Shown: piece after piece, positions 51,560-60,854 of the stretch
Position numbering within the stretch: the stretch's first letter is position 1
How the letters are laid out: each line of letters starts with the position of its first letter
From: Corynebacterium meridianum
GTDB taxonomy: Bacteria > Actinomycetota > Actinomycetes > Mycobacteriales > Mycobacteriaceae
DNA: 64,000 nucleotides
Direction of reading: 5' to 3'
NCBI RefSeq assembly: GCF_016342265.1
Contig: NZ_JAEIOS010000015.1
Coordinates: 330,947 to 394,946, forward strand
Made by a program: the position numbers and the translations under genes
The notes under the pieces: generated by a model
The model's input: only the letters and a program-made list of their open reading frames with translations
Databases searched by the model: none
What the model was told of the DNA's origin: nothing

Positions 51560-52501
51560 ATGGAGATCCGTACGACGACACCCACCGATTCAGCCGCCCC
51601 CACCCCCGCCGCGGAGATCCGGCGCCTCAACGCCACCGCCGCCGCACACGACGGCATCGAACCGTTCTCGGAGCAGTTCCTCCTCGGCCTCGATGATGGC
51701 GGTGACCGGCAGCACCGCCACGCGACCGCCCGGACCGGCACGGGTGAACTCGTCGGCGCCGCGGCCTCCGACGGCTCAACCATCGAGCTGGCGGTGGCTC
51801 CGGAATACCGCCGGGACGGGGTGGGTACCTCCCTGTACGGGGCGCTCTCTTCCGGGACTGACACGGTCTGGGCCCACGGGAACCTTCCCCCGGCCGTCGC
51901 ATGGTGCCGGAAACAGGGACTCGAACCGGTCCGGGAGCTGCTGGTGATGGGGGTCGGGGGTCGGAATCTCGCCGTCGCCGCCGAGTCCGTGGAGCGGGAG
52001 GGCTTCCACGTCATGGATCTGGACAGCTCCCGCCGGCGGTACGGTGTGGACCACGTCGACGGAGAATGGCTGCGCGTGAACAACGAGGCGTTCAACTGGC
52101 ACCCCGAGCAGGGTGGATGGGACGCCGACCGGCTCGCCCGCGGCCAGGACACCGACTGGTTCGACCCGGCGGGTGTCCTGTTGTTCTGGAGTGGTACGGA
52201 CGATTGCGACGACGGAGGTCCGGCCCCTGAGTTGGCGGGGTTCCACTGGACCAAATGGCACGGGGACGACGGGGCGGGGCGGAAGATCGGCGAGGTCTAC
52301 GTCGTCGGGCTCGCCGACGGGTTCCGCGGGCGGGGCCTCGGCGGGCCGCTGATCGCCTCCGGGCTCCGCCACCTGGCGGGCAGGGGAGCCGACGAGGTGA
52401 TCCTCTACGTGGAGACGGACAACACCGTCGCCGTGGCCGCGTATGAACGACTCGGTTTCGACGTGCGCGAACGTCATGCCGCCTACGGCTCGCCGGAGTA
52501 G
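51560..52501 (+). CDS. mshD: Mycothiol synthase
   Basis: Acetylates Cys-GlcN-Ins to give mycothiol, the main thiol of these bacteria. 313 residues with two GNAT domains: the N-terminal one shows ELAVAPEYRRDGVGTSLYGAL, the C-terminal catalytic one GEVYVVGLADGFRGRGLGGPLIASGL and YVETDNTVAVAAYERLGF. FNWHPEQGGWDADRLARG is diagnostic of MshD. ATG at 51560 follows a leaderless promoter. Location before the pst genes is shared with M. tuberculosis. Confidence 0.95.
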   Translation: MEIRTTTPTDSAAPTPAAEIRRLNATAAAHDGIEPFSEQFLLGLDDGGDRQHRHATARTGTGELVGAAASDGSTIELAVAPEYRRDGVGTSLYGALSSGTDTVWAHGNLPPAVAWCRKQGLEPVRELLVMGVGGRNLAVAAESVEREGFHVMDLDSSRRRYGVDHVDGEWLRVNNEAFNWHPEQGGWDADRLARGQDTDWFDPAGVLLFWSGTDDCDDGGPAPELAGFHWTKWHGDDGAGRKIGEVYVVGLADGFRGRGLGGPLIASGLRHLAGRGADEVILYVETDNTVAVAAYERLGFDVRERHAAYGSPE

Positions 52502-52581
52502 TGCGCGTGGGTGACGATCTTAGTGGTGAGCAGGGAACAATGGGGGATCCCCGCGGTAGTTCCCGCAGCTTTCCGTCCGAA

Positions 52582-52599
52582 TTAACCTGCTGTTCACCG
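52582..52599 (+). promoter_or_regulatory. PHO-box-like repeat upstream of pstS
   Basis: TTAACCT (52582-52588) and TTCACCG (52593-52599) are 11 bp apart. The second shares the TTCACCG core with the phoD array. The surrounding 270-bp gap holds nothing else recognised. Confidence 0.45.
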
Positions 52600-52774
52600 A
52601 CAGTGCCCGACCGGGACACCTGCGCCCTCTAGCTTGATGGATGAGGCAAGCGGACCACACCCCTGCCCCGGCCGGTCGGTGTGGTTCATTTTTCCGCCGT
52701 GAAGTTCCTTTTCGCGGCATCACCAGGGAAAGCTGCCGCGAACAGCCCAACCACACCCATGGAGGAATTCCACA

Positions 52775-53890
52775 GTGATCCGCAACCGTTCCCGTCGCGC
52801 CGCCCTTCTCGGTGGCATCGCCGTAGTCTCACTCGCAGCGACCGCCTGCTCCGAGTCCGCTGACACCACCGCCACCGGTGGCGGAGAAGGCTCCGCAGCA
52901 GTCGAGGGCCTGTCCGGTACCACCGGAACGCTGTCCGCCGAGGGTGCATCTTCGCAGCAGAAGGCCATGGACCTCTTCGGCACCGTCTACCAGCAGCAGG
53001 TCCCCGGCACCCAGTTCAACTACACCGCCTCCGGCTCGGGCTCGGGTCAGAAGCAGTTCATCGCCGGTCAGGTCGCCTTCGGCGGATCCGACTCCCCGCT
53101 CTCCGACGAGCAGGTCCCCGAGGCCGCGAAGCGCTGTGGTGGCAACGAAGCATGGCACCTTCCCCTGGTCATCGGCCCCGTGGCCGTCGCCTACCACCTG
53201 GAGGGTGTCAGCGATGACATCGTCCTTTCCCCCGAGGTCATCGCCAAGATCTTCAGCGGCAAGATCAGCTCCTGGAACGATCCGGCCATCGCCGAGCTGA
53301 ACGACGGTGTCGACCTGCCCGACACCTCCATCAACGTCGTCTACCGCTCCGAGGAGTCCGGTACCTCCGACAACTTCCAGAAGTTCCTGAAGGCCTCCGC
53401 CCCGGGCGAGTGGGACACCACCGGCAAGTCCTTCCCCTCCGCCACCGGCGCCGGCGCCAACGGCTCCAACGGTGTCGTGACCGAGGTCTCCAAGACCGAC
53501 GGCGGCATCACCTACGTCGAGGCCGGCTTCGCTACCGAGCAGGGCCTGAACATCGCCCAGATCAACTTCGGTGAGGGCGCCGTCGAGCTCAACGACAAGA
53601 GCGTCGGCAAGGCTCTCGACAACCTCAGCTACAAGACCGAGGGCCACAACATGGTCGTCGACTCCACGAAGCTGTTCGAGATGAAGAAGGAGGGCGCCTA
53701 CCCGCTCGTCCTGACCACCTACGAGATCGTCTGCTCCGCGGGCTACGACGAGGAGACCTCCAAGATGGTCAAGGACTTCCTCCACGTCGCCCTCAACACC
53801 CAGAACGAGCGCCTCGAGAAGCAGGGCTACATCCCGGTGTCCGGTGACTACGCCAACAAGCTCCAGGACGCCGTCGACGCGATCCAGTAA
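52775..53890 (+). CDS. pstS: Phosphate ABC transporter substrate-binding lipoprotein
   Basis: High-affinity phosphate-binding protein, 371 residues, anchored outside the membrane. Lipobox ATAC with lipidated Cys25; phosphate-contact motifs EGASSQQKAMDLF, TASGSGSGQKQFIAGQVAFGGSDSPL and SEESGTSDNFQKFL are clear. Start is GTG at 52775 with GGAGG eleven bases upstream. First gene of pstSCAB; likely induced under phosphate limitation through PhoR. Confidence 0.97.
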   Translation: MIRNRSRRAALLGGIAVVSLAATACSESADTTATGGGEGSAAVEGLSGTTGTLSAEGASSQQKAMDLFGTVYQQQVPGTQFNYTASGSGSGQKQFIAGQVAFGGSDSPLSDEQVPEAAKRCGGNEAWHLPLVIGPVAVAYHLEGVSDDIVLSPEVIAKIFSGKISSWNDPAIAELNDGVDLPDTSINVVYRSEESGTSDNFQKFLKASAPGEWDTTGKSFPSATGAGANGSNGVVTEVSKTDGGITYVEAGFATEQGLNIAQINFGEGAVELNDKSVGKALDNLSYKTEGHNMVVDSTKLFEMKKEGAYPLVLTTYEIVCSAGYDEETSKMVKDFLHVALNTQNERLEKQGYIPVSGDYANKLQDAVDAIQ

Positions 53891-53966
53891 GACCCCCACC
53901 TCGTGCCCCGGTCGCCCCGGGGCACGAGCCCCTTTTCTCCACATCTCACGAGGACACACATCAGAC

Positions 53967-55034
53967 ATGACGAAGCCACTCTCCACATCGGGGCGTAGCC
54001 GACCGGGTACCCAAGGAGACGCGGACACGGTCGAACCGACCATCGCCGACACCCCGGTCGGATCCGGTAACGACAAAATACACGCAGCAGGTACGGCACA
54101 CCGGCGCAACGACCGGATCTTCAAGGGGATCGCCACCACCTCGGCGGCCACCATCACGGTCCTGATCGCGGCCATCGGCTTCTTCCTGCTCTGGCGTGCG
54201 GTCCCCGCGCTGATGAACAACGCCGACGGCCTCACCGGATTCTTCACCTACGGCGGGGACTGGAACACCAGCGACACGAGCGCGATGCTGTTCGGCATCC
54301 CGAACCTCCTCGCCGTCACGGTGACCGTCTCGCTCGTCGCACTGGCCCTCGCGATGCCGATCGCCCTCGGTGTCGCCCTCTACCTCTCCGCCTATGCGCC
54401 CGAACGCCTGCGGAAGCCCCTCGGGTTCCTCGTCGATCTCCTCGCTGCGGTCCCGTCCATCGTCTACGGCCTCTGGGGTGCCGCGGTTCTCGGCCCGGCA
54501 CTCGGTGGGGTGTTCGAGTGGATCAACGCACACGCCGACAGCTTCTTCCTCTTCCGGCACTACGCCAACTCCCCGGCATTCTCGACCTCCCGCAACGTGC
54601 TCACCGGTGGTGTCGTGCTCGCCATCATGATCCTCCCGGTCATCGCAGCCACCGCCCGTGAGGTGTTCGTCCAGACCCCGGCCGGGCACAAGGAATCCGC
54701 CCTCGCCCTGGGGGCCACCCGCTGGGAGGTCGTCAAGATGACGGTTCTGCCCTTCGGGTTCTCGGGCTACATCTCCGGATCCATGCTCGGTCTCGGCCGG
54801 GCACTCGGTGAGACCATGGCCCTCTATCTCGTGGTCTCACCGTCCTCCGCCTTCCGTGCCTCCCTGTTCGACGGCGGTACGACCTTCGCCACCGCCATCG
54901 CGAACGCCGCACCGGAATTCAACGACAACCTCAAGGCGGGCGCCTACATCGCGGCCGGCCTGGTGCTGTTCCTCCTGACCTTCGTGGTCAACGCAGGTGC
55001 GCGCGCCGTGATCAAGAACAGGAGCATGTCCTGA
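53967..55034 (+). CDS. pstC: Phosphate ABC transporter permease PstC
   Basis: Membrane subunit of 355 residues. A hydrophilic N-terminus of about 55 residues precedes six membrane segments. The region LLAAVPSIVYGLWG is typical of PstC, and the coupling loop ESALALGATRWEVVKMTVLPFGFSG contacts PstB. ATG at 53967 is preceded by a CACGAGGACAC sequence. Its stop overlaps the pstA ATG (TGATG). Confidence 0.96.
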   Translation: MTKPLSTSGRSRPGTQGDADTVEPTIADTPVGSGNDKIHAAGTAHRRNDRIFKGIATTSAATITVLIAAIGFFLLWRAVPALMNNADGLTGFFTYGGDWNTSDTSAMLFGIPNLLAVTVTVSLVALALAMPIALGVALYLSAYAPERLRKPLGFLVDLLAAVPSIVYGLWGAAVLGPALGGVFEWINAHADSFFLFRHYANSPAFSTSRNVLTGGVVLAIMILPVIAATAREVFVQTPAGHKESALALGATRWEVVKMTVLPFGFSGYISGSMLGLGRALGETMALYLVVSPSSAFRASLFDGGTTFATAIANAAPEFNDNLKAGAYIAAGLVLFLLTFVVNAGARAVIKNRSMS

Positions 55035-55969
55035 TGAATGCAACCTCCCTCTCCCAGGACAACGCGGCCGGGCACGACGTCATCGGCACCACGCCCACCT
55101 TCCCCAAGCTCTCGTCCTCGCGCCGCAACGCCAACGCGATCTCCAAGTGGATCATCCGGGTCTGCATGGTCACCGCCCTGATCCCCCTCGTCTGGATCCT
55201 CGCCGACGTCCTCATCAAGGGCCTGAAGGTCACCCTCACCCTCGACTGGTGGACGAAGTCGCAGCTCGGTGTGCTCTACACCGAGCCGGGCGGCGGCATG
55301 GTCCACGCCATCATCGGCACCCTGGTGCAGTGCGGCGTCGCCTCCGTGTTCTCCATCCCGATCGGCGTGTTCACCGCCGTCTACCTCGTCGAGTACGGCG
55401 CGAACAACAGGCTCTCGAGGATCACCACGTTCATGGTCGACATCCTCACCGGTGTCCCCTCGATCGTCGCCGCACTGTTCATCTACTCGGTGTGGATCGC
55501 CCTGTTCGGGTTCAACCGGTCCGGTTTCGCCGTGTCCCTCGCCCTCGTGCTCCTCATGGTGCCCGTCGTCGTGAGGACGACCGAGGAAATGCTCCGCATC
55601 GTCCCCCAGGACCTCCGCGAGGCGTCCTACGCACTGGGTGTCCCGCGGTGGAAGACCATCGTCAAGATCGTGCTGCCGACCGCGTGGTCCGGCATCGTCA
55701 CCGGCATCATGCTCGCCATCGCCCGGATCATGGGCGAGTCCGCCCCGGTCCTGATCCTCGTCGGATCGACGCAGGGCATCAACTGGGACCCGACCGGGAA
55801 CTCGCAGTCCTCCCTCCCCCTGATGATGCTCGACATGTATCGCGCCGGCACCTCCCCGGCCGTCGTCGACAAGATGTGGGGAGCCGCCCTCACCCTCGTC
55901 CTCCTCATCGCGGTACTCACCATCACCGCCCGCATCCTCTCCATCCGGGTCACCGGAAAGAAGAAGTAA
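55034..55969 (+). CDS. pstA: Phosphate ABC transporter permease PstA
   Basis: Second permease, 311 residues, six membrane segments. Characteristic stretches are LTGVPSIVAALFIYSVW and the loop REASYALGVPRWKTIVKIVLPTAWSGI. The ATG shares one base with the stop of pstC, so the two are coupled. Confidence 0.96.
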   Translation: MNATSLSQDNAAGHDVIGTTPTFPKLSSSRRNANAISKWIIRVCMVTALIPLVWILADVLIKGLKVTLTLDWWTKSQLGVLYTEPGGGMVHAIIGTLVQCGVASVFSIPIGVFTAVYLVEYGANNRLSRITTFMVDILTGVPSIVAALFIYSVWIALFGFNRSGFAVSLALVLLMVPVVVRTTEEMLRIVPQDLREASYALGVPRWKTIVKIVLPTAWSGIVTGIMLAIARIMGESAPVLILVGSTQGINWDPTGNSQSSLPLMMLDMYRAGTSPAVVDKMWGAALTLVLLIAVLTITARILSIRVTGKKK

Positions 55970-56029
55970 CCCGGCCTCCGGCCCCGCACCCAGATCCGCA
56001 CATCCTGGAACAGAAGGACACACAACAAA

Positions 56030-56806
56030 ATGGCCAAGCGCCTCGATCTCAAGGACGTCAACATCTACTACGGCGATTTCCACGCCGTGCAGAATGTCTC
56101 CCTCAAAGTGCCGCCGAACGCCGTCACCGCGTTCATCGGCCCCTCCGGGTGCGGCAAGTCCACGGTGCTCCGCACGCTCAACCGGATGCACGAAGTCACC
56201 CCGGGCGCGACGGTCAAGGGTGAGATCCTCCTCGACGGTGAGGACATCTACGCACCGAACGTCGACCCGGTCGCCGTCCGCAGCACCATCGGCATGGTCT
56301 TCCAGAAGCCGAACCCGTTCCCGACGATGAGCATCGAGGAGAACGTGGTCGCCGGCCTCAAGCTCGCCGGTGAGCGCAACAAGACCAAGCTCAAGGAGGT
56401 CGCGGAGCGCTCCCTGCGCGGTGCGAACCTCTGGGAGGAGGTCAAGGACCGCCTGGACAAGCCCGGTTCCGGCCTCTCCGGTGGACAGCAGCAGCGCCTG
56501 TGCATCGCCCGCGCCATCGCCGTCGAACCCGCCGTCCTGCTGATGGACGAGCCCTGCTCCGCCCTCGACCCCATCTCCACCCTCGCGGTAGAGGAGCTCA
56601 TCGACGAGTTGAAGCAGGACTACACCATCGTCATCGTGACCCACAACATGCAGCAGGCCGCACGTGTGTCCGACCAGACGGCGTTCTTCTCCCTCGAGGC
56701 CACCGGTAAGCCGGGTCGTCTCGTCGAGGTCGGTCCGACCAACCGGATCTTCGAGAACCCGCAGGAGAAGGAGACCGAGGACTACATCTCCGGTCGTTTC
56801 GGATAG
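56030..56806 (+). CDS. pstB: Phosphate ABC transporter ATP-binding protein PstB
   Basis: ATPase subunit of 258 residues. Walker [10 protein letters not shown] at 38-45, Q-loop [21 protein letters not shown], signature [16 protein letters not shown], Walker [18 protein letters not shown] and the switch His in [15 protein letters not shown] are all present. It closes the pst operon before a strong terminator. Confidence 0.97.
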   Translation: MAKRLDLKDVNIYYGDFHAVQNVSLKVPPNAVTAFIGPSGCGKSTVLRTLNRMHEVTPGATVKGEILLDGEDIYAPNVDPVAVRSTIGMVFQKPNPFPTMSIEENVVAGLKLAGERNKTKLKEVAERSLRGANLWEEVKDRLDKPGSGLSGGQQQRLCIARAIAVEPAVLLMDEPCSALDPISTLAVEELIDELKQDYTIVIVTHNMQQAARVSDQTAFFSLEATGKPGRLVEVGPTNRIFENPQEKETEDYISGRFG

Positions 56807-56813
56807 CTCCGAC

Positions 56814-56870
56814 CGACGAGAGACCCGGGTCCGCCCACCGTGATGGTGAGTGGACCCGGGTCTCTCGTCG
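56814..56870. terminator. Bidirectional terminator between pstB and phoU
   Basis: A perfect 19-bp inverted repeat (56814-56832 and 56852-56870) between convergent genes, with an inner CACC/GGTG pairing. Confidence 0.88.
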
Positions 56871-56897
56871 TACAGCGTCGACCGGGAGCGTGGACCG

Positions 56898-57635
56898 TCA
56901 GTGACCGCCCCGGGAGAAACGCCGCTCCAGTTCCTCGAAACGCCGCTCGATGTCGGCCTCCGCCTCATCCTCGCGGCGCTTCGCCATGTAGTCCCGCGGC
57001 ATCAGACCGGTGGACAGGTAGACGATGCGGCTGGCGACATTCACCGCGTGGTCCGCGTAGCGCTCGTAGTAGCGGCTCAACAGGGTGACGTCCACCGCCT
57101 CGGTGGTGGAGTACGGCCATTCCCGCTTCGTCAGAACCGTGAACAGGTGCTCGTGGAGATCATCGACGGCATCGTCATCGGCACCGAAGACGAGGGCGAC
57201 ATCGACGTCCGGGTCGATCAGGATCTCACGTACCTTGGCGCTCATCTCCAACGTGACGCGGGACATCTCCTCGAAGTAGCCGGTCAGGGGACGGGGTACC
57301 GCAGGTTCCGGGTGCCGACGGCGGGCTGTCCGGGCGACGTGCTTCGCCAGGACACCCATCCGGTACATGTCCTCGACGATGTAGATGGATGAGACCACCT
57401 GGCGTAGATCCCGCGCCAGGGGGCCCTCGAGGGCGAGCAGCTGCACCGCGCGTTCCTCGCAGCGGAGCCGGACCACCTCGAGATCGTCGATGAGGGACAG
57501 AGCCTTCTCGGCGGACTGCAGATCCTGTTTGAGCAGGGCGTCGGACGCATTGCTCATGACAGAATGAACCTGGTCACACATGATGATGAGGTCATGGGCG
57601 AAGGCGTCGAGGTGTTCCCGGTATGAGGTGCGCAT
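56898..57635 (-). CDS. phoU: Phosphate transport regulator PhoU
   Basis: Helical-bundle protein of 245 residues that links the Pst transporter to the phosphate-sensing kinase. MRTSYREHLDAFAHDLIIMCDQV and DDLEVVRLRCEERAVQLLALEGPLARDLRQVVSS are the standard first repeat; the second repeat ends YYERYADHAVNVASRIVYLSTG. Convergent to pstB. A TATAGT -10 element 7 bases before ATG implies independent leaderless transcription rather than operon membership. Confidence 0.95.
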   Translation of the reverse strand: MRTSYREHLDAFAHDLIIMCDQVHSVMSNASDALLKQDLQSAEKALSLIDDLEVVRLRCEERAVQLLALEGPLARDLRQVVSSIYIVEDMYRMGVLAKHVARTARRRHPEPAVPRPLTGYFEEMSRVTLEMSAKVREILIDPDVDVALVFGADDDAVDDLHEHLFTVLTKREWPYSTTEAVDVTLLSRYYERYADHAVNVASRIVYLSTGLMPRDYMAKRREDEAEADIERRFEELERRFSRGGH

Positions 57636-57642
57636 AACTGCA

Positions 57643-57648
57643 ACTATA
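57643..57648 (-). promoter_or_regulatory. Leaderless -10 element of phoU
   Basis: TATAGT on the minus strand, 7 bases before ATG at 57635; no Shine-Dalgarno. Confidence 0.5.
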
Positions 57649-57720
57649 GAGGTATCGACACCGGTCCGCCCGCCGACCGGTGGGCCGATCCAACGCGGTC
57701 AACCGTGCGCTGCGGAGAAG

Positions 57721-58884
57721 CTATCCGCCGGAGTTGTCGATGTCGGCACCGACCGGAACGGTCTCATCCTCGGGATCATCGAGCCAGCCCTCGGGAAGAA
57801 CCACCTTGCCGGGTGAACCCTGCCGACCGCGGGGTCCGTCCGCGTCATCCGGCAGCGCGTCCGAGCCGAAGAGTGGTTCGAGATGGGAGTCCAGCTCCGC
57901 AAGGGACGCCACCCCGGCCAGTGCCCGTCGGACGTCACCGCCGACGGGATAGCCGCGGAAGTACCAGCCGACGTGCTTGCGCAGGTCGCGGCATCCCTTG
58001 GTCTCCCCGTCGTGCTCCACGAGGAGCTCCGCGTGCCTGCGGATGATCGTCGCGACCTCGCCGAGCGTCGGTTGCGGGGGGAGCTGACGCCCGGTCAACT
58101 CGGCGGACAACTCCGCGAACAACCAGGGCCGGCCGAGACAACCCCGGCCGATGACGACGCCGTCACAGCCGGTCGCGTCCATCATCCTCCGCGCATCGGA
58201 CGCCGCGAAGATGTCACCGTTGCCCAACACGGGTACGTCGGTGTCGGAGAGGTGCTCCTTGAGCTCGGCGATACGCGACCAGTCCGCGTGCCCGGAATAG
58301 CGTTCGGCCGCTGTCCTGCCGTGGAGTGCGACGGCCCGGGCACCGGAATCCACGGCGATCCGACCGGCGTCGAGGTGCGTGAGGTGCTCGGCGTCGATGC
58401 CGACCCGGAACTTGACTGTCACGGGTATGTCCGTGCCCTCGGTCGCACGCACTGCCGCGGAGACGATGTTGCCGAAGAGCCGTCGTTTGTAGGGGAGTGC
58501 GGCACCTCCGCCCCGCCGGGTGACCTTCGGTACCGGGCACCCGAAGTTGAGGTCGATGTGGTCCGCCATGTCACGGTCCACGATCATCCGGGCCGCCCGG
58601 TAGGTGTATTCGGGGGCCGTGGTGAACAGCTGCAGGGACCGCGGGTTCTCGTCCGGGGCGAACGTCGTCATGTGGAGGGTCTTCTCGTTACCCTCCACGA
58701 GCGCCCTGGCGGTGACCATCTCACACACGTAGAGACCTGCGACGCTGCCCATCTTCGACCGTTCCTGCTCCCGGCACAGCGTCCGGAAGGCGACGTTGGT
58801 GACCCCGGCCATCGGGGCGAGCACCACCGGGGAACCGAGGGACAGGGTGCCGATGGTCAGGGCGGGGGAGGAAGCGTCAGTCAC
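57721..58884 (-). CDS. dusB: tRNA-dihydrouridine synthase
   Basis: FMN enzyme that reduces uridine in tRNA D-loops. 387 residues from GTG at 58884. VVLAPMAGVTNVAFRTLC is the FMN-site start, the catalytic Cys is C116 in IDLNFGCPVPKVTRRGGGAAL, and NGDIFAASDARRMMDATGCDGVVIGRGCLGRPW follows. The C-terminal 100 residues carry the tRNA-binding helical domain. GACAAT 6 bases before the GTG supports a leaderless start. Confidence 0.93.
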   Translation of the reverse strand: MTDASSPALTIGTLSLGSPVVLAPMAGVTNVAFRTLCREQERSKMGSVAGLYVCEMVTARALVEGNEKTLHMTTFAPDENPRSLQLFTTAPEYTYRAARMIVDRDMADHIDLNFGCPVPKVTRRGGGAALPYKRRLFGNIVSAAVRATEGTDIPVTVKFRVGIDAEHLTHLDAGRIAVDSGARAVALHGRTAAERYSGHADWSRIAELKEHLSDTDVPVLGNGDIFAASDARRMMDATGCDGVVIGRGCLGRPWLFAELSAELTGRQLPPQPTLGEVATIIRRHAELLVEHDGETKGCRDLRKHVGWYFRGYPVGGDVRRALAGVASLAELDSHLEPLFGSDALPDDADGPRGRQGSPGKVVLPEGWLDDPEDETVPVGADIDNSGG

Positions 58885-58890
58885 GCGCCC

Positions 58891-58896
58891 ATTGTC
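58891..58896 (-). promoter_or_regulatory. Leaderless -10 element of dusB
   Basis: GACAAT on the minus strand, 6 bases before GTG at 58884. Confidence 0.35.
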
Positions 58897-59011
58897 GACG
58901 GTCGAACCCCTTGGGGACAAACCGGAATCGCCCCGAACCCCGGGACAGCGGAACGGGAGTGTCCCGGAGCGGCAGCCGGGAGTGATCTGAGCCACCGTCC
59001 GACACCATAAG

Positions 59012-59083
59012 AGGGGGGTTTGGGGGTGCAATCATCCAGGTTGTAGCAGGAAAGTAGTGGAGTATGGGGGCGACGTGGGGGGC
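59012..59083. promoter_or_regulatory. RamA-like G-tract cluster upstream of the CoA-transferase
   Basis: AGGGGGGT (59012-59019), TGGGGGT (59021-59027), TGGGGGC (59065-59071) and TGGGGGGC (59076-59083); the last two are 11 bp apart. They match the C. glutamicum RamA motif and stand 130-200 bp before an acetate-metabolism gene. Confidence 0.45.
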
Positions 59084-59214
59084 GGCGATGTATCGTGGGC
59101 CACGTAACTAAAACGCCGGCGGAGCGGGGAGATCACAAGCTTTCACCCTGTTCGTACGGCAGACCGCATCTCTGGATGCCGCTCGTCGGCTGCCAGACAC
59201 CCAGGAGGAAATTA

Positions 59215-60741
59215 ATGTCTGACCGGATCGCAAACGCTCAGCTCAAGGGCAAGATCATGTCGGCCGAAGAGGCCGCCCAGTTCGTCAACGACGGAGACAA
59301 GGTTGGTATCTCCGGCTTCACCGGCGCCGGCTACCCGAAGGCCCTCCCCAAGGCCATCGCTGAGCGTGCCAAGGAGGAGCACGCCAAGGGGAACAGCTAC
59401 ATGATCGATCTGTTCACCGGCGCCTCCACCGCCGATGACTGCGACGGGATCCTGGCTGAGGCCGACGCAATCCGGTTCCGCACCCCCTACCAGTCCGACC
59501 CGACCCTGCGGAACAAGATCAACGACGGCACGACCTTCTACGCCGACTACCACCTGTCCGAGTCGGGCATGTACGTCGAGCAGGGGTTCTTCGGTCAGAT
59601 GAACGTGGCCATCGTCGAAGCCACCCGCATCACCGATGAGGGCCACATCGTGCCGTCCTCCTCCGTCGGCAACAACGTCGAGTACCTGGACGCCGCCGAG
59701 AAGATCATCATCGAGGTCAACTCCTGGCAGTCCGTGGAGCTCGAGGGCATGGCCGACATCTGGCGGATGCCTTCCCTGCCGAACCGCGTCCCGATCCCGC
59801 TGACCGAGGCCGGCCAGCGCATCGGCAAGACCTACATCGACATCGACCCGAACAAGGTCGTAGCTGTCGTCGAGACCGACGCTCCCGACCGCAACGCCCC
59901 CTTCAAGCCCGCCGACGAGATCTCGCAGAAGATCGCCGGCAACTTCCTCGACTTCCTCGAGGGTGAGGTCCGGGCCGGCCGCCTGACCTACGACGGTTAC
60001 GTCATGCAGTCCGGCGTCGGCAACGTCCCCAACGCTGTGATGGCCGGTCTGCTCGACTCGAAGTTCGAGAACATCAAGGCCTACACCGAGGTCATCCAGG
60101 ACGGCATGGTCGACCTGATCGACGCAGGCAAGATGACCGTCGCCTCTGCGACGTCGTTCTCGCTCTCCCCCGAGTACGCCGAAAAGATGAATGAGGACGC
60201 CAAGCGCTACCGCAACACCATCATCCTGCGTCCGCAGTCGGTCTCCAACCACCCCGAGGTCGTCCGTCGACTCGGCCTCATCTGCACCAACGGACTGGTC
60301 GAGGCCGACATCTACGGCAACGTCAACTCCACCAACGTCACGGGCTCCCGCATGATGAACGGTGTCGGTGGTTCCGCGGACTTCACGCGTAACGGCTACA
60401 TCTCCTCCTTCATCACCCCGTCTGAGGCAAAGGGCGGCGACATCTCCGCCATCGTGCCGTTCGCCTCCCACATCGACCACACCGAGCAGGATGTCAAGGT
60501 CATCATCACCGAGTACGGCTACGCCGATCTCCGCGGCCTCGCACCGCGTCAGCGTGTGGATAAGATGATCGCCCTGGCGCACCCGGACTACCGTCCGCTC
60601 CTCCAGGAGTACTACGACAAGGCGCTGCACCTGGCCAAGGAGAAGAAGATGATGCACACCCCGCACGTCCTCTCCGAGGCTCTGAGCTTCCACCAGCGTT
60701 TCCTGGAAACCGGCTCCATGAAGAAGACCTCCAAGAAGTAG
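59215..60741 (+). CDS. actA: Acetyl-CoA hydrolase/transferase family (succinyl-CoA:acetate CoA-transferase)
   Basis: CoA-transferase of 508 residues, most likely exchanging CoA between succinyl-CoA or propionyl-CoA and acetate. The active-site Glu is in VIITEYGYADLRGLAPRQR; the N-terminal part has DGDKVGISGFTGAGYPKALPKAIAERA. The homologue beside dus and phoU in C. glutamicum (ActA) takes part in acetate metabolism. ATG at 59215 follows a perfect AGGAGGAA Shine-Dalgarno. It complements Pqo at the window start, which makes acetate. Confidence 0.93.
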   Translation: MSDRIANAQLKGKIMSAEEAAQFVNDGDKVGISGFTGAGYPKALPKAIAERAKEEHAKGNSYMIDLFTGASTADDCDGILAEADAIRFRTPYQSDPTLRNKINDGTTFYADYHLSESGMYVEQGFFGQMNVAIVEATRITDEGHIVPSSSVGNNVEYLDAAEKIIIEVNSWQSVELEGMADIWRMPSLPNRVPIPLTEAGQRIGKTYIDIDPNKVVAVVETDAPDRNAPFKPADEISQKIAGNFLDFLEGEVRAGRLTYDGYVMQSGVGNVPNAVMAGLLDSKFENIKAYTEVIQDGMVDLIDAGKMTVASATSFSLSPEYAEKMNEDAKRYRNTIILRPQSVSNHPEVVRRLGLICTNGLVEADIYGNVNSTNVTGSRMMNGVGGSADFTRNGYISSFITPSEAKGGDISAIVPFASHIDHTEQDVKVIITEYGYADLRGLAPRQRVDKMIALAHPDYRPLLQEYYDKALHLAKEKKMMHTPHVLSEALSFHQRFLETGSMKKTSKK

Positions 60742-60804
60742 CACCCCATCCGCGGGCGTAGGGCCGGTTCAGGCTCTCCGGCTGCCGCAGACGGGGAAAA
60801 CCTA

Positions 60805-60854
60805 AGCGTCCTCCGGGCCCCATCGATCATCTGATGGGCACAGGGGGCGCTTTC
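60805..60854 (+). terminator. Terminator after actA
   Basis: An inner CCCATC/GATGGG stem and an outer AGCGTCC/GGGGGCGCT pairing are followed by TTTCG. Confidence 0.65.
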
